Positions 24,340 through 36,160 of a DNA stretch of 64,000 nt are shown one piece after another; the first letter of the stretch is position 1; each line of letters opens with the position of its first letter. The position numbers were made by a program, and so were the translations under genes. Under the pieces are notes generated by a model, which made no database searches, had not been told where the DNA came from, and saw nothing but the letters and a program-made list of their open reading frames with translations. The stretch lies in NCBI GenBank assembly GCA_021234535.1, contig CM037842.1, forward strand, positions 26,349,106-26,413,105, written 5' to 3'. This stretch comes from Stichopus chloronotus. Lineage: Eukaryota > Echinodermata > Holothuroidea > Aspidochirotida > Stichopodidae.

Positions 24340-26878
24340 CCGTACACTTTGGGGGTTAAGACAGATTGCACAAGAACTACTGATGATTAGGTATTCGGTC
24401 CCAATGAGTAAAAGTTATTCTGCTACAGTATTAATTCATCTTTTTCCCTCGAAGAAATATAATCCACTTGATAAATAATGGTATCAGTAAAAGTGCAATC
24501 AACCATCCCCTGTCTAACTAGGCCTACATGTGGAAAACGAAAAAAATAATATAAAGTAAACGAAATACCTTGCTCTGAATCTCTAAGTTAAATACGAAGA
24601 ACATAATTTGAAGGGAGTTGGTTAATCTAATTTGAAGGGAGTTGGTTTTACGTTAATAATAGGCTATGGGGCAAGAACTTGCTTAGGATGGTTTTGAATT
24701 TCACGTGAATTTAATGAAGATACTCCAAACATGTATCCTGTTGCAATGGTAAAAAAATGACAAAAATCCCAGGAATATTGGCAAAATAATTCATTTTTCT
24801 TCAAAACCTCTCTTTTCATGGTTGACAAAGAAATGTTTTAATCAGGTATTATAGTACACGCTGTCTGTTTTTTTTTTTTTTTTGTAAAATGTGCAACCTA
24901 CCGAAACGCTCACACACAGTGAATTTGATTGGTTTAACCGATCTTACTGCGTCATTTTTTTAAGTTAAAAAAGAGGGTTCATTTTCTCACTTGTCTCCAA
25001 AATGTGCAATTTCTGCGGGCGAGAATGTTCGATTCTTCAATACTAATAATTAAGAAACAGTTCTTTGATAAAGTCAGGCCCTCCCTTGAGGTAGGTTACA
25101 AACGTCTTTTCTACTACATGCCTCATAGCCTCTAGTATAAGTGCTGGATATTCTTTCAAAGTTTACAACGTGTATGTTCTTATTAACAATTGGTTAAAGG
25201 AATTCACCAGAAGAAAAAGGAAGGTTAAAATTTCATGAAATAAGAAAACTGCTTCTTTCTTCATTGTTGAAAACCATACTGCAATAACATCACATGTCTG
25301 CAAGTTACGAATGTTTAAACATATTTCTACTTATATTTCACAAAGATGCACTGCATTATGGGAAAATATTATCATGGGATGTCATACCTGAATTCCTAAT
25401 TGAACATGAGCTTGTTTTTGTTTTATTATAATCTCGATTGTTTCAAAACAAATACGATACTTAAAAGAATTGTAACCTTCATTCTTACAACATTTAAAAG
25501 CCGATTTTGTCCGTATAGAGTTTCGTAACCTTCAGGCAATTGAAGATCACGCCTTAACCAGGGAAGTCTTTTTACAAAGAACAAAATCTTGAGCAATGAA
25601 CCAAATATTGGAAGAGCCTGAAGGAAAATATTCTCTTTGATTCGTCCCTTTAAGTTGTTACAGGAAACTTGGTTTTCAAAGCATTTTACCGTAATGTAAT
25701 TACACAATAACATATCGCAAGATGGCGTCACATTTCTCTTTTTACAGTCTTGCCATTGAAGCAACACACTTTTGGCAATCTGGGTATTTTCAACGTTGCC
25801 CACCATGTAGATCACAAATTAAAAAAAAATAAAATATTAAAATAATTTTTTATAATCTATTTCATATTATTTTAGAAATATTAATCTTCATGTAGAGAAA
25901 TTTCAGCATGACCTGACGGTCTATAATTTAGAGGGCAGAATTGCTGTTTTGACACTGCTATTTCCTCCCCTTTGACCAGTAGTAGTTGTGGGTTATAAAT
26001 CACTCTTATGCATGGGCCCACAGATGAACGTATTTTATGTAATTACCATACCCTTCCTCTCATAAGACAAAAACAAAGAAAGAGAGAGAGAGGAAGAGAA
26101 AAAAAGAAGACCGCCAGACGTCGCTACACGCAACGCACAACACTGCACAGACTTGCTGGTATTTGGAAGTGCCTTTGCGCCTGTTTGTGCGTTTTGAAAT
26201 TTCCAAGACAAAAGAAGAACAACGGAACAACGGAATGGCACTCGTGTTTTCAGGAGTTCAATTGTACGGCAGCGCGTCTGTCTGACTAAATGTGTTGTAG
26301 TTAAAACCACGTGGCTTGACTTGCGATGAATGAATATTCATTTTCGAGTGTCTTCTGTTACACTTTACTTCCTCTTCATCAGGACTAACTTCCTTCCGTT
26401 CTCTTCCTTGGGACGTGGTAGCTTACATTTAAGACTTTAACCATTTAACCTGCTCACCGTATAATAATCTCGAATTCACATTAATAAAATGAAAATATTA
26501 ATAAGACTGTTTTATGGCCAGGATTAACCACCGAGAGGCAATTTGCTGATATACAACCTAAGCCACAAGCTCAGCGGTTATTCGCACATCGGTGACAAGT
26601 TCTCTCACAGAATTGATAGGGGGGAAATTTGATTGCCATTGGAATTAAGAACATAATTTTCTGAGATAGTGCATAGAAACACGTGACATCATCCCCATGA
26701 AACGGGGGGGGGGGGGCAGAATTAGTGGCAATAACTTTCATTGTTTGTGTCCTTGTTTCACTTTATTAATACATCTTAAATTCATTGAAATGAACATATC
26801 ACCCAGGCGACCATGTGATGACCTAAATCACCTACGTGCAGTTTAACCATTAGGACTAAACACAGGTGTGCGTGTGTT

Positions 26879-26915
<37 letters not shown>

Positions 26916-27800
26916 TGAAGGGTTGGGGTGGCAAAGGAGGGAGGGTGTTAGATAGGTTTACCGTACGAAAGATGTTGACCCGAGGAGTTTTCAATTCGAA
27001 ACGATTACCATACGTAGGCAGGACACAGACACGTCACCTTTAAGAGTCATCAATATTCCACATAAACGCTTATAGCGACATCTTTTGGATGACTCTAGCT
27101 GTGGTATCTACGATGTGAATTGTTATCTGCTAGCGTAACTTTGCCAAACTTGATGGGAGTGATTGCAGAGGGTGACAAGTGATGAAAATGGTTTTTATTG
27201 TAACTTAATTTAATTCAATTTAAATCGTAAATTTAAAACAGTTGCAATTAATCCTGTAATTGTGAATAATCTTACAATAAACTTTACTCACTCTTTACAT
27301 TTCTGTAATCTGGTTTTGTGATCAGATGCGATATCTTTTAGCTTAGCGGCTAATGTACCCTGAATTGGAAACCATCCAAAATGCAATTTAGTTTAAGACG
27401 TTTACTTTTCTAATGTTGATGAACTTTTCTGTATCAAAGATAAGACGAAACAATTTTCCGCCCAGGTAGCATCTCGTTTTGTCTCTGATGCATCCGTCAG
27501 GGTACTACAATCGCAAACCAGGATGAAACGAGGATGCAGTTTTCATCTGAATGTGTAGAAACTTTAAAACCATCTTTGAACTGCAGATACTTCTTATCAA
27601 GTTGAGTGGAGTGCATCTGATCTCGGAATTAACCTGATCTCTTGATCTCGTAGAGCTGACCCCCAACTCCCCACTACTCAACATCTATTTGAAATAATTT
27701 ATGCCTACCACAGATTTTTTGCCGTCAAATAAAGTAATTTAAATTACAAATTAAAATGTTCTTTGCAAACCAAACAAGAAAATGTAAAGTTGGCAATCGC
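24340..27800. other. non-coding DNA, no gene seen
   Basis: AT-rich. A 24-bp unit is duplicated at 24604 and 24628 (TAATTTGAAGGGAGTTGG). A 129-codon minus-strand frame at 25426-25815 is about the length expected by chance and has no recognised domain. A G run lies near 26705 and a GT/GA microsatellite at 26.87-26.91 kb. Confidence 0.5.
26867..26914. repeat. GT then GA dinucleotide microsatellite
   Basis: A compound repeat: interrupted GT dinucleotides pass directly into GAGAGAGAGAGAGAGA. Confidence 0.85.
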
Positions 27801-27814
27801 TTTACGGCAGAATT

Positions 27815-29010
27815 TTAGTGACACAATTGTGCGTATCTTCACTGGTTTGTATCGTGTGTTGTAAAGTCTCATAACAGGCCAGTCGAACCTTCATGGCTCC
27901 TGCATCTCCTCAGTAAAGTAATATTTTAACCTACCAAATGTGAGGTTAGCATGAAAAGTTCAGTGAAGTTAATTGTGCATATATTTATTTTATATATTAG
28001 TGTGTTGTTAAGAATCATGTAAACCGGTAAACCCTTCATTACACCCGATCCGTGACACAGATCAGTAACACAGATCAGTAACACAATTTACAAGGTAGCT
28101 TTATGAAAAAGCGTAGTAACTTAATTGTGCATATGTTTAATTTTTGTGTATCTTGCTTTTTTAAAGATTCATTTAAGGCAACCAAAGCTTCGTTACACAT
28201 GCATTTCTCATCGCAGTAACACAACGTATAAAAAACGTAACTTTGTGTGAAAAGTTAAGTAACATAATTGTGCATATATTAACTTGTTTGTATCGTGTGT
28301 GTTTTTAGGAGTAAGAATCATTAAAAGTGACTAAACCTTTATATCACACCTGCACTTTTTGAAAACAGTAACATAAACTACAAAAAAAAAGATGACTACA
28401 ACAGTGTCCAAGAAAGGTTTAGTAATACAAATGTACATACGCTTAAGTTATTTGTTAGTGTGTTGTTTGCAGACATCTTACACAATAAAACGTTCATCAC
28501 AAATAAACAGGCCCGAAGAAGCTTTTCAATGGGGGGGGGGGGGTTGATTTTACCACTAGTGGAACATTTTACCCGACAATTATGACCAACAAATTAAAAC
28601 TCATTATAATGTAGCTAACGTAGGCCTACTATCATAGGCAGAGTTCAGATCTTTCTGAACCCATCCCCCCACTCCCTAGGAGGATACGGGCCTGTCTTCG
28701 AACCTTCTTTACATCTGGAGGTTCTCGGAAGAGTAAAATGACCCACTGAAAGGTAACTCAGCATAAAAACCTTGATATCATAATTGTCTATATGTTAACC
28801 TTATGCACTGATGTGTCGCTAAGAATCTTCAAAGGTTATCGAACCTCCATTACATCTGGAGGTTCTCGGAAGAGTAAAATGACCCACTGAAAGGTAACTC
28901 AGCATAAAAAGCTTGATATCATAATTGTCCATATGTAAACCTCATGCATTGGTGTGTCGCTAAGAATCTTCAAAGGAAATCGAACCTTCATTACACCTGC
29001 ACCTTCTCAT
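27815..29010. repeat. tandem array of ~146-bp units, interrupted by a mobile element
   Basis: The word AATTGTGCATAT (with variants) marks units at 27825, 27971, 28123, 28266, 28429, 28782 and 28923. Spacings are 146, 152, 143 and 163 bp, then 353 bp across the inserted element, then 141 bp. A second shared block, CGAACCTTCATTACACCTGC, follows each. The last two units are the most alike: ACATCTGGAGGTTCTCGG and the next roughly 40 bases are identical at 28711 and 28852, indicating a recent duplication. There is no coding signal. Subtracting the 187-bp insertion from the 353-bp gap restores a normal unit length. Confidence 0.8.
28508..28694 (-). mobile_element. miniature inverted-repeat element, copy B
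   Basis: A 187-bp element with perfect 8-bp terminal inverted repeats, CAGGCCCG at 28508-28515 and CGGGCCTG at 28687-28694. Its reverse complement matches copy A at 5813-6013 over most of its length, apart from the G/C-run segments. It lies inside the 146-bp tandem array, so it arrived after that array had formed. No clear target-site duplication remains. Non-coding. Confidence 0.7.
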
Positions 29011-29019
29011 TTCAGCGAT

Positions 29020-30590
29020 GTAAAAGAAATTAAGAAATATATCGAACTTATTACTAGGTATGAAACCTGCAAATTTACCTTTTGACCCTGTGTGTAATTA
29101 GTACAACCAGCGGAACATATGTGATTGAAAATAACACTTTTTTCTTCTTTAAATGACTATAATTGTGAGGTTGAATTTCAAGCTAGTATCCTTGATGTGC
29201 AGGCTTCTCGTACACATTAGAGCCATGCCTGTAGTATCTACAAATGTGTTACAATTACTTACAGGGAGGATCAACAACTTGCTCTACGTATATCGATCAA
29301 TTGATAACAATGTCATCAAAACATTTCGTTTCGTCTGAAGGTGACATAAAGGAGTTTTTTCGCTGGATATAGGATGTAATATCCGCACATGGTTCACCAG
29401 AATGAATATTTAGACTGTGTGGTCCAATGACGAAAAGCACACCGCTGACAGGATCGCTGAGTTCTAAGCTCATAATATTCCAGTTGTTGACCTCATGAAC
29501 AAAACTTTTCAAAACTATTAAACCTTTGTGAAAGTGCGAATTTCCTCCAATAGAATAATGCTCCAGCACTTGTTAAGTCTATTAACCTTGTAAATATTTA
29601 AAAAATGTAAAAATTGAATGAAACATGCAATTTTCTCTCATTGTATTTTGGGAAACCGTTGTAATTTCAATTTGCTCGTATTCAGTAAACATATGAGGTT
29701 GTTCATGATAGCTTTGTTACAATTATAGGAATATAAAATAAACGAGAATACATTGTTTTTGTCATATTGTCATGTTGCCTACAGTCCAAATATTGTTCAG
29801 TGGTTACACGTGTTAATATGAATGTTAACTGCTGTATCGCAAACTTTATTGAGCTTCAAACTAACCTCTTCCAAAGCTCCGCGTTAACTCCAAGTTAAAC
29901 TGTTTCGATGTCATTTTTAAAGAATGTGCATAACGGCTAATCAGTCATAGATTGCGTATATACCGTTTATTATTCGTAATGAAAATATGGTGAAAATTTT
30001 TGAGATGAAAGTAAGTATTTTGGAATGCTTAAGATAAAACAAGTTTATGAAATCCCAAAGGGAATTTTACATTTGCGGTAAAACGATAGGACATTAAAGG
30101 GAAAAATTACAAAAAAGAGAGACAAATTAACACATAAAAGGACGTAAAAAAGAATAAAAAGTAAAAGTTGAAGAAATCATTAACAGCAAATGTCAAAGAA
30201 AGCATCACCAAAAAGTACAGGAACTGTGATAGCAAATGACTGAGTCAATGAAAGAACAAGCGATTAGTATTAAGCCTGTTATGAACGTTACTCCATTGAT
30301 TTTCAAACTTTAGGAATGAAATTTTCTCTTTTACAACCCCCCCCCCAAAAAAATCATGTAAATCAGTAAGAAATATTGCCTCTTTTTTTTTCAAAACCGA
30401 AAATTGTATAGACACAGTTCTACAAGTTGACCTGTTATGCAATGTTAAGTAAGTGCCTTTTGCATATATTTGATGTTCTTTCCATATTGTTTTCTATTAT
30501 TTAAAATTGTTTTCTACTATTTAAAATTGTTTATTTTGTTTTCAGCACGACCGTGCCTTCCTTGTAGTCAAGGTAGAGGCTGTGCATAAA
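29020..30590. other. non-coding DNA, no gene seen
   Basis: AT-rich. A 90-codon minus-strand frame (29297-29569) has a protein-like look, with residues SLELSDPVSGVLFVIGPHSL, but no flanking splice sites and no family that I recognise. A C run lies near 30339. Confidence 0.45.
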
Positions 30591-30595
30591 CCTTT

Positions 30596-30691
30596 CATCC
30601 ATTCATACATCCATCCATCCATTCATTCATTCATCCATCCATCCATCCTTTCATTCATTCATTCATTCATTCATTCATTCATTCATTCATA
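30596..30691. repeat. CATC/CATT tetranucleotide microsatellite
   Basis: About 24 tetranucleotides, first mixed CATC and CATT, ending in an uninterrupted ATTC run. The 62-codon ORF across it is repeat read-through. Confidence 0.9.
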
Positions 30692-32154
30692 CTCCGGTGG
30701 CGTAGTCCTTGTTCAAACAGACGATGATTCGCTTGCGCAGATCATTGCACAATTCACCGATTATAAATGAATTTTTCACAGGTTCCGTTTATTTGAAGTT
30801 TTGTATAACAGATGCAGTTACCACCACAGACATAAAAGGTAATGCGTAATATAGGTAGTCCATACGTAGTCCATTCACAACAAATACCATGATATGAATA
30901 GAGTATGCATACATATAGAAGTGTCATGAAATAGCGTGTTCACGATACCTACAATGGCAACCATGTTGTTTATACAACCTGCACTGTTTTATTCAATTTA
31001 GTTATTCACTTAAATTATGTAGTAGATTAGAAAATTTAGTAGCATATATTAAGCATATATGCGCATTGACAATGTTAATACGTAACAAATTTTTCACTAT
31101 TGTAATAATTTCACAATTATTTAACCTGCACTTTTCATTTTCCTGAACAAGTTAATTTAATACATTCTTCCAGAGTTATAAGAAGATTTCTGACACTTGA
31201 TACATAGCAAAAAACACTGTGTGATATTTTCATCACTTAACTATAAACATTTTCTTGAAAGTCAACAATACGTAGAGTCCCTATTTGATTATATGTTATA
31301 TGAAGTTATTACAACTTGTGTAATTATTTATTACTACTAATTGTTTTGAAAAGAGGGAGTTAAACTTGTCAATAAATTTTAAAATATTTTACAAAATGTT
31401 CTTCGTTCGAAATAATTGATTTGTACTACGACAATTATAGCAGCATGTCTGTTCTCTTCATATGACAAAGAAAACAAAAACCCAATTTTGTCTTTCATCA
31501 ACATTATCCACAAAGGAAGATGAAATTAAATCTTGCAAAACTTCTGCTTTTTGTAACAGGACAAGACTAGGTTGTCCAAGCGTATATCGATTTGAGAAAT
31601 TCGAAAACTTCAAAGGAAAAAATCATTCTTCCTAATTTTTAAGCAAAGAGAAATAATTGGGTAATTATTATATATGTAAAAATACTAAATTGAAGTTGAG
31701 AAGACTGAAGAAAAAAATATGATGATTGAAAAAAACTTTGGAAATTGGTTTGAATGGGATTGAATGCGAAGAGAAAATCTAAATTCTGTTTACTCGTTAC
31801 CTCGTTTTGTCATTTTTTAATCCAAATTAAATATATTGAAATTTGATCTGAAAAGTGTCTCAACTTATCAAACAAAGACAATGTTTTTTATTGGCTTTTT
31901 TTTTTGGCGGTAAGTTTTCCTTTTGTATCTGACCGAAGCTGCAGTATAAATTTAATGTTCTTTTTTGTGCCATTGTTTTATTATTATTGCAATTCTATAG
32001 GCCTATATGTTAAAAAATAGTTACAAGATTTAGAAAGAATTACCAGAGTCAATTAGTTATATATAGTAATCAAAGAAAGAGATGTGTTATATTCTGCTGT
32101 TGAATTTTCCTTACTTACAATATAATATGTTCCTCATTTAATGTTTTATGCACT

Positions 32155-32204
32155 GTTAATTTTGAAATGGAATATAGAAATGAAATAAACTTCAATTCAA
32201 TTCA
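32155..32204 (+). mobile_element. possible LINE 3' tail
   Basis: ATGGAATATAGAAATGAAAT is followed by AAACTTCAATTCAATTCAG. Endings of this kind, with a short CAATT repeat, are common at the 3' ends of LINE retrotransposons in marine invertebrates. No reverse-transcriptase sequence is seen upstream, so at most a 5'-truncated copy is present. Confidence 0.2.
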
Positions 32205-32807
32205 GATACGAATCAATTTGAAAGCAATTCCCCAGTCAGCATCCATTTCCTAATAAAGTCGAAGCTAAAAAGTCAGCAGAAATTGTTGGATGAAGAACAG
32301 AAAAAATGGTGCACGGGAGGGAATGATATTTTGAAATAATCTGTAGATATCAAAGGACTGTTATTTAAGGTTCTATTTATTCGAGAATTCGATGTATTCG
32401 TTAAAGTATTTGTTTGTTTTTGTAACAGTGCCCTGCTTCTCGAAGGTTTCCTCCTCTTCTTGCATGTATCACGCTCTTTTAACTACTGTATGTAGTAATG
32501 TATTGCATAGATGAAATGTACAGCTTAAGGCCTTTCCCACTTTGATGGGGTCTCATTCCTCAAGTTCGCCAAGTTGAACAGAAAATAATGTTAGAGCGCC
32601 TTTATGCTATTAACATTAATGAGTTGTAATAAGAAATACTCCATTATAGAGAATAGGTAGTTGTGTTGTTTTTTTATTTTCTGTATTGTTGTAGAGTGTT
32701 CTTGTGTTTGTCAAGGTTGCCTGATCATTCATGCTACACCAGCTTCTTACAGGTCTTCACCAATTCCTTTATTTGTCACATTCTTTAATTAATGTACATC
32801 GTACCTG

Positions 32808-32842
32808 AAAGTGGAAATAAATGTTATTGTATCGTATCTGAA
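32808..32842 (+). mobile_element. possible LINE 3' tail
   Basis: GTGGAAATAAATGTTATTGT is followed by ATCGTATC, a tail with short tandem words resembling LINE 3' ends. No coding part is visible. Could be chance. Confidence 0.2.
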
Positions 32843-33229
32843 AGTCATTGAAATTGTCGAAACATTAGAAACAAAATAATTTAATGGCAGATAACAATGT
32901 TCAAAGTGCATCCTCTTTTGTTTCCTTTTGGATTTGAAATGATAACTACATAATTTAATATTTAACAAACAGTAGCTTAGAAAATAAGGCTCACCTGCGT
33001 CCGATGTTAGAATACCATAAATCGAGAATGCACTGCTTTTTTTAATAGTACGGTAGGATACATAGCGCAATAGAGCAAACAATAACGTAGCACTCAATGC
33101 AATAGGACACAACAGCATAGGAACAGAACGAAGATGTATAAACAGAGCAAAGACATAACGCAATAAATCTAGTCTAGTCAGTTTCTAGCCCAGATCGCTT
33201 CCAGTGTATTTTTTTCCAGTCTATTCAGT

Positions 33230-33385
33230 TTGAATGTATATATAGTCTATACATAGACTATATATGGTCTACCATATATAGTCTATATATAGTCTAAATG
33301 TAGTCTATATATAGTCTATAGATAGTCTATATGTATAGTCTATATATAGTTTTGTATAGTCTAAATAGAGTCTATATACAGTCTT
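33230..33385. repeat. TAGTCTATA short-period array with palindromes
   Basis: Repeated TATAGTCTATATATAGTC words with a period of about 10-20 bp. It includes palindromes: TATATAGTCTAT with its inverse at 33239-33264 (2-base centre), and ACTATATATGGT with its inverse at 33257-33282. TAGTC and CTAGTC words continue more sparsely to about 33620. Confidence 0.8.
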
Positions 33386-34460
33386 TATGTGGTTCAATAA
33401 AACTCTTAGTACGCATTTTCAAACCTTAGACTCAAGTATACTATACTATGCTATAACAAACTATGTTTTGTGTCACCGTGGAAATTTTAACACAAAATGC
33501 AATGTAGATCTAATTCATGTCAGTCCTTGTGTTCTAGTCTGTTATAATCCATTCTAGTCCAGTCCAGTATAACAGAATACAGTAGGGTTTTGCCAAGCAC
33601 AGTTAGTTCTACTCCAGTCTAGTTTAGCCCTTGCTATTCAATCGAATTTCTTTTCATAGGAAAGATGGAATGCATAACCTCTGGTTTTGCTTTCACTCCA
33701 GCCTACAACTGAATCTGTTTAGAGGAGGACAGCGAGGTCCAGAGAAGGATGATGATTTACCATGGGGGAGGGGGGGGGGGACGCTGGGCAAGAAACTAAT
33801 GTGGGGACTATACCTCTCCACGAGACTACAGTGCCCCACGTGACGAAATGACGCAATAGTTACGGTCATCTCCTGTCCGTCTCAAACACTAAATGGATTT
33901 TTTCTCACCGAAATGTCAGCTTACGAAGGAGAATTAGCACTTTCTGCATGTTTCATACTATGGTTACCACTTAATGCAGTCTTGAGTACTTTACGCCCCC
34001 GCCAAAAAAAAGTGTTTTTTTTTTTGAGGTGGCGCTATTTGAGGTACTCCTGTCACGTGCGCCGTCGGCATATGCTTAAACCCAAATCTGGTGAGGTAGT
34101 TGCGAAAAGGACGGTATATTGCTTTTTGAGCTGTATTTTTTCTAACAAGTAAAAGAAAAATAATATAAAAGTAAAGAAGTATCAGCAGGACGCAAACTAT
34201 GAATAAAGAAAAAGAAGATCCAGTAAAATCGACATGATGTATATCGTTTTAGGATATGAAACGTCAGCTCATACTTATATTGCCATGCTTAAAGGAGGGT
34301 TGGTACTTATAGTCGTGTGGTACATTTTTCCATAGCGTCTTGCACTTTCTTTCTCCAAATCGGGTATGAGCATATCTCCTCAACAGATTTATGGCAAAAT
34401 GACTTGTAAATTCTAAAAACTCTGTCCCTTACACCCTACAAGAAAATAAAACCTCAAGCC

Positions 34461-34536
34461 CTTCACATCTGTACATATCCCTTACAACCATACGTATCCT
34501 TCACATCTACACATATCCTTCACAACTATACATATC
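34461..34536. repeat. 19-bp tandem repeat, four copies
   Basis: Four consecutive 19-bp units of the form CTTCACATCTACACATATC, directly before the larger minisatellite and its long ORF. Confidence 0.85.
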
Positions 34537-34537
34537 C

Positions 34538-35881
34538 TTGTTCAATATAGTCTGGAACCATGACTGCACTCTCTTTAACATTGATTGTCTGTATAATGGT
34601 ATAGACCTATACGAAGCTGACTTCAACATAGTCTGGAAATATGACTTCATTCTCTTTAATATTGATTGTCTGTATAATGGTATAGACCTATACGTCTGGA
34701 ACCATGACTACACTCACTTTAATATTGATTGTCTGTGTAATGGTATAGATCTATACGAAGCTGACTTCACTATAGTGTGGAACTATGACTTCACTCACTT
34801 TAATATTGTTTGTCTGTGTAATGGTATAGACCTATACGAAGCTGACTTCAACATAGTCTGGAAATATGACTTCATTCTCTTTAATATTGATTGTCTGTAT
34901 AATGGTATAGACCTATACGTCTGGAACCATGACTACACTCACTTTAATATTGATTGTCTGTGTAATGGTATAGACCTATACGAAGCTAACTTCACTATAG
35001 TGTGGAACTATGACTTCACTCACTTTAACATTGATTGTCTGTGTAATGGTATAGACCTATACGAAGCTGACTTCAACATAGTCTGGAAATATGACTTCAT
35101 TCTCTTTAATATTGATTGTCTGTATAATGGTATAGACCTATACGTCTGGAACCATGACTACACTCACTTTAATATTGATTGTCTGTGTAATGGTATAGAC
35201 CTATACGAAGCTAACTTCACTATAGTGTGGAACTATGACTTCACTCACTTTAACATTGTTTGTCTGTGTAATGGTACAGACCTATACGAAGTTAACGTCA
35301 CTATAGTGTGGAACTATGACTTCACTCACTTTAATATTGTTTGTCTGTGTAATGGTATAGACCTGTACGAAGCTGACTTCAACATAGTCTGGAAATATGA
35401 CTTCATTCTCTTTAATATTGATTGTCTGTATAATGGTATAGACCTATACGTCTGGAACCATGACTACACTCACTTTAACATTGATTGTCTGTATAATGGT
35501 ATAGACCTATACGAAGCTGACTTCAACATAGTCTGGAAGCATAACTTCACTCTCTTTAATATTAATTGTCTGTATAATGGTATAGACCTATACGTCTGGA
35601 ACCATGACTACACTCACTTTAATATTGATTGTCTGTGTAATGGTATAGACCTATACGAAGCTGACTTCAACATAGTCTGGAAATATGACTTCACTCACTT
35701 TAACATTGATTGTCTGTATAATGGTATAGACCTATACGAAGCTAACTTCACTATAGTGTGGAACTGTGACTACACTCACTCTAATATTGATTGTCTGTAT
35801 AATGGTATAAACCTATACGAAGCTCAACCTATGAGAACCAAGGGTGCGTTGTATTTGCTAACTCTTTTGTCCTTTGGGTGA
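34538..35881 (+). CDS. 447-codon repetitive ORF over a minisatellite (doubtful gene)
   Basis: One frame is open from ATG 34538 to TGA 35879-35881. It encodes 12 lead residues, 16 full repeats (eleven of 27 residues, five of 21), a partial seventeenth, and a unique tail QPMRTKGALYLLTLLSFG. The long unit reads FNIDCLYNGIDLYEADF plus NIVWKYDFIL; the short unit lacks the EADFNI segment. Every unit length is a multiple of three, so the frame survives by construction. Differences between units include silent changes (AAC/AAT, GAC/GAT) and replacements (Y/C, D/V, D/N), with no clear excess of silent ones. There is no signal peptide, known domain, or recognised promoter. It could be a gene for a repetitive Asp/Tyr/Trp-rich protein, but an accidental open frame in a minisatellite is more likely. 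Confidence 0.22.
   Translation: MFNIVWNHDCTLFNIDCLYNGIDLYEADFNIVWKYDFILFNIDCLYNGIDLYVWNHDYTHFNIDCLCNGIDLYEADFTIVWNYDFTHFNIVCLCNGIDLYEADFNIVWKYDFILFNIDCLYNGIDLYVWNHDYTHFNIDCLCNGIDLYEANFTIVWNYDFTHFNIDCLCNGIDLYEADFNIVWKYDFILFNIDCLYNGIDLYVWNHDYTHFNIDCLCNGIDLYEANFTIVWNYDFTHFNIVCLCNGTDLYEVNVTIVWNYDFTHFNIVCLCNGIDLYEADFNIVWKYDFILFNIDCLYNGIDLYVWNHDYTHFNIDCLYNGIDLYEADFNIVWKHNFTLFNINCLYNGIDLYVWNHDYTHFNIDCLCNGIDLYEADFNIVWKYDFTHFNIDCLYNGIDLYEANFTIVWNCDYTHSNIDCLYNGINLYEAQPMRTKGALYLLTLLSFG
34574..35825. repeat. minisatellite of 81- and 63-bp units with 225-bp higher order
   Basis: Sixteen full units start at TTTAA(C/T)ATTG, in the length order 81-63-81-81-63-81-81-63-81-81-81-63-81-63-81-81, then a partial unit at 35780-35825. 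Units of 63 bp are 81-bp units lacking an 18-bp stretch. The recurring trimer 63+81+81 gives a 225-bp higher-order period over the first three cycles; later cycles gain or lose a unit. Unit-type markers (FIL, TH, VC versions) travel with position in the trimer, showing that the trimer was duplicated as a block. Confidence 0.92.
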
Positions 35882-36152
35882 TACACCATATACCTACTAG
35901 AATAAAAGACATACGTCTACCAAAAACGATGTAAAAAAAAAAAAAACTCAGTCAGGTGTGGGGGGGGGGGAAATATTCCTGGAAATTTGGTTAGACAAAT
36001 GCTCTAAAATTTTATTAGCTGTTTCCCGAAGGGAAGTCTTTAACCCCTTCTCATTTCTTCTATATGTGTCGTAGTGTATAACTTGCTGGTTTGGTTTAAT
36101 GTTTATCTTAACAATGGTATAACGCACTCTTTTGTGAAGGGCTCACGCGTCG

Positions 36153-36160
36153 TGACGTCA
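36153..36160. promoter_or_regulatory. palindromic CRE (TGACGTCA)
   Basis: Context ACGCGTCGTGACGTCATGGAG, with other CpGs nearby. By sequence it is a good CREB/ATF site; no start site is recognised beside it. Confidence 0.3.

Larger units (their letters stand above)
30800..33215. other. AT-rich non-coding DNA
   Basis: No gene seen. It contains two short tails described separately (32.16 and 32.81 kb). The 124-codon minus-strand frame at 32789-33163 runs through low-complexity sequence with many ATAGCGCAATA-like words and is not convincing. Confidence 0.5.

Noticed and set aside
25426..25815. 129-codon minus-strand ORF.
   Set aside because: Length is within chance expectation at this base composition; no domain, promoter or splice support.
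29297..29569. 90-codon minus-strand ORF with a protein-like look.
   Set aside because: No recognised family and no splice signals; short enough to be random.
32789..33163. 124-codon minus-strand ORF.
   Set aside because: Runs through low-complexity CAATAG-like words; no protein signature.
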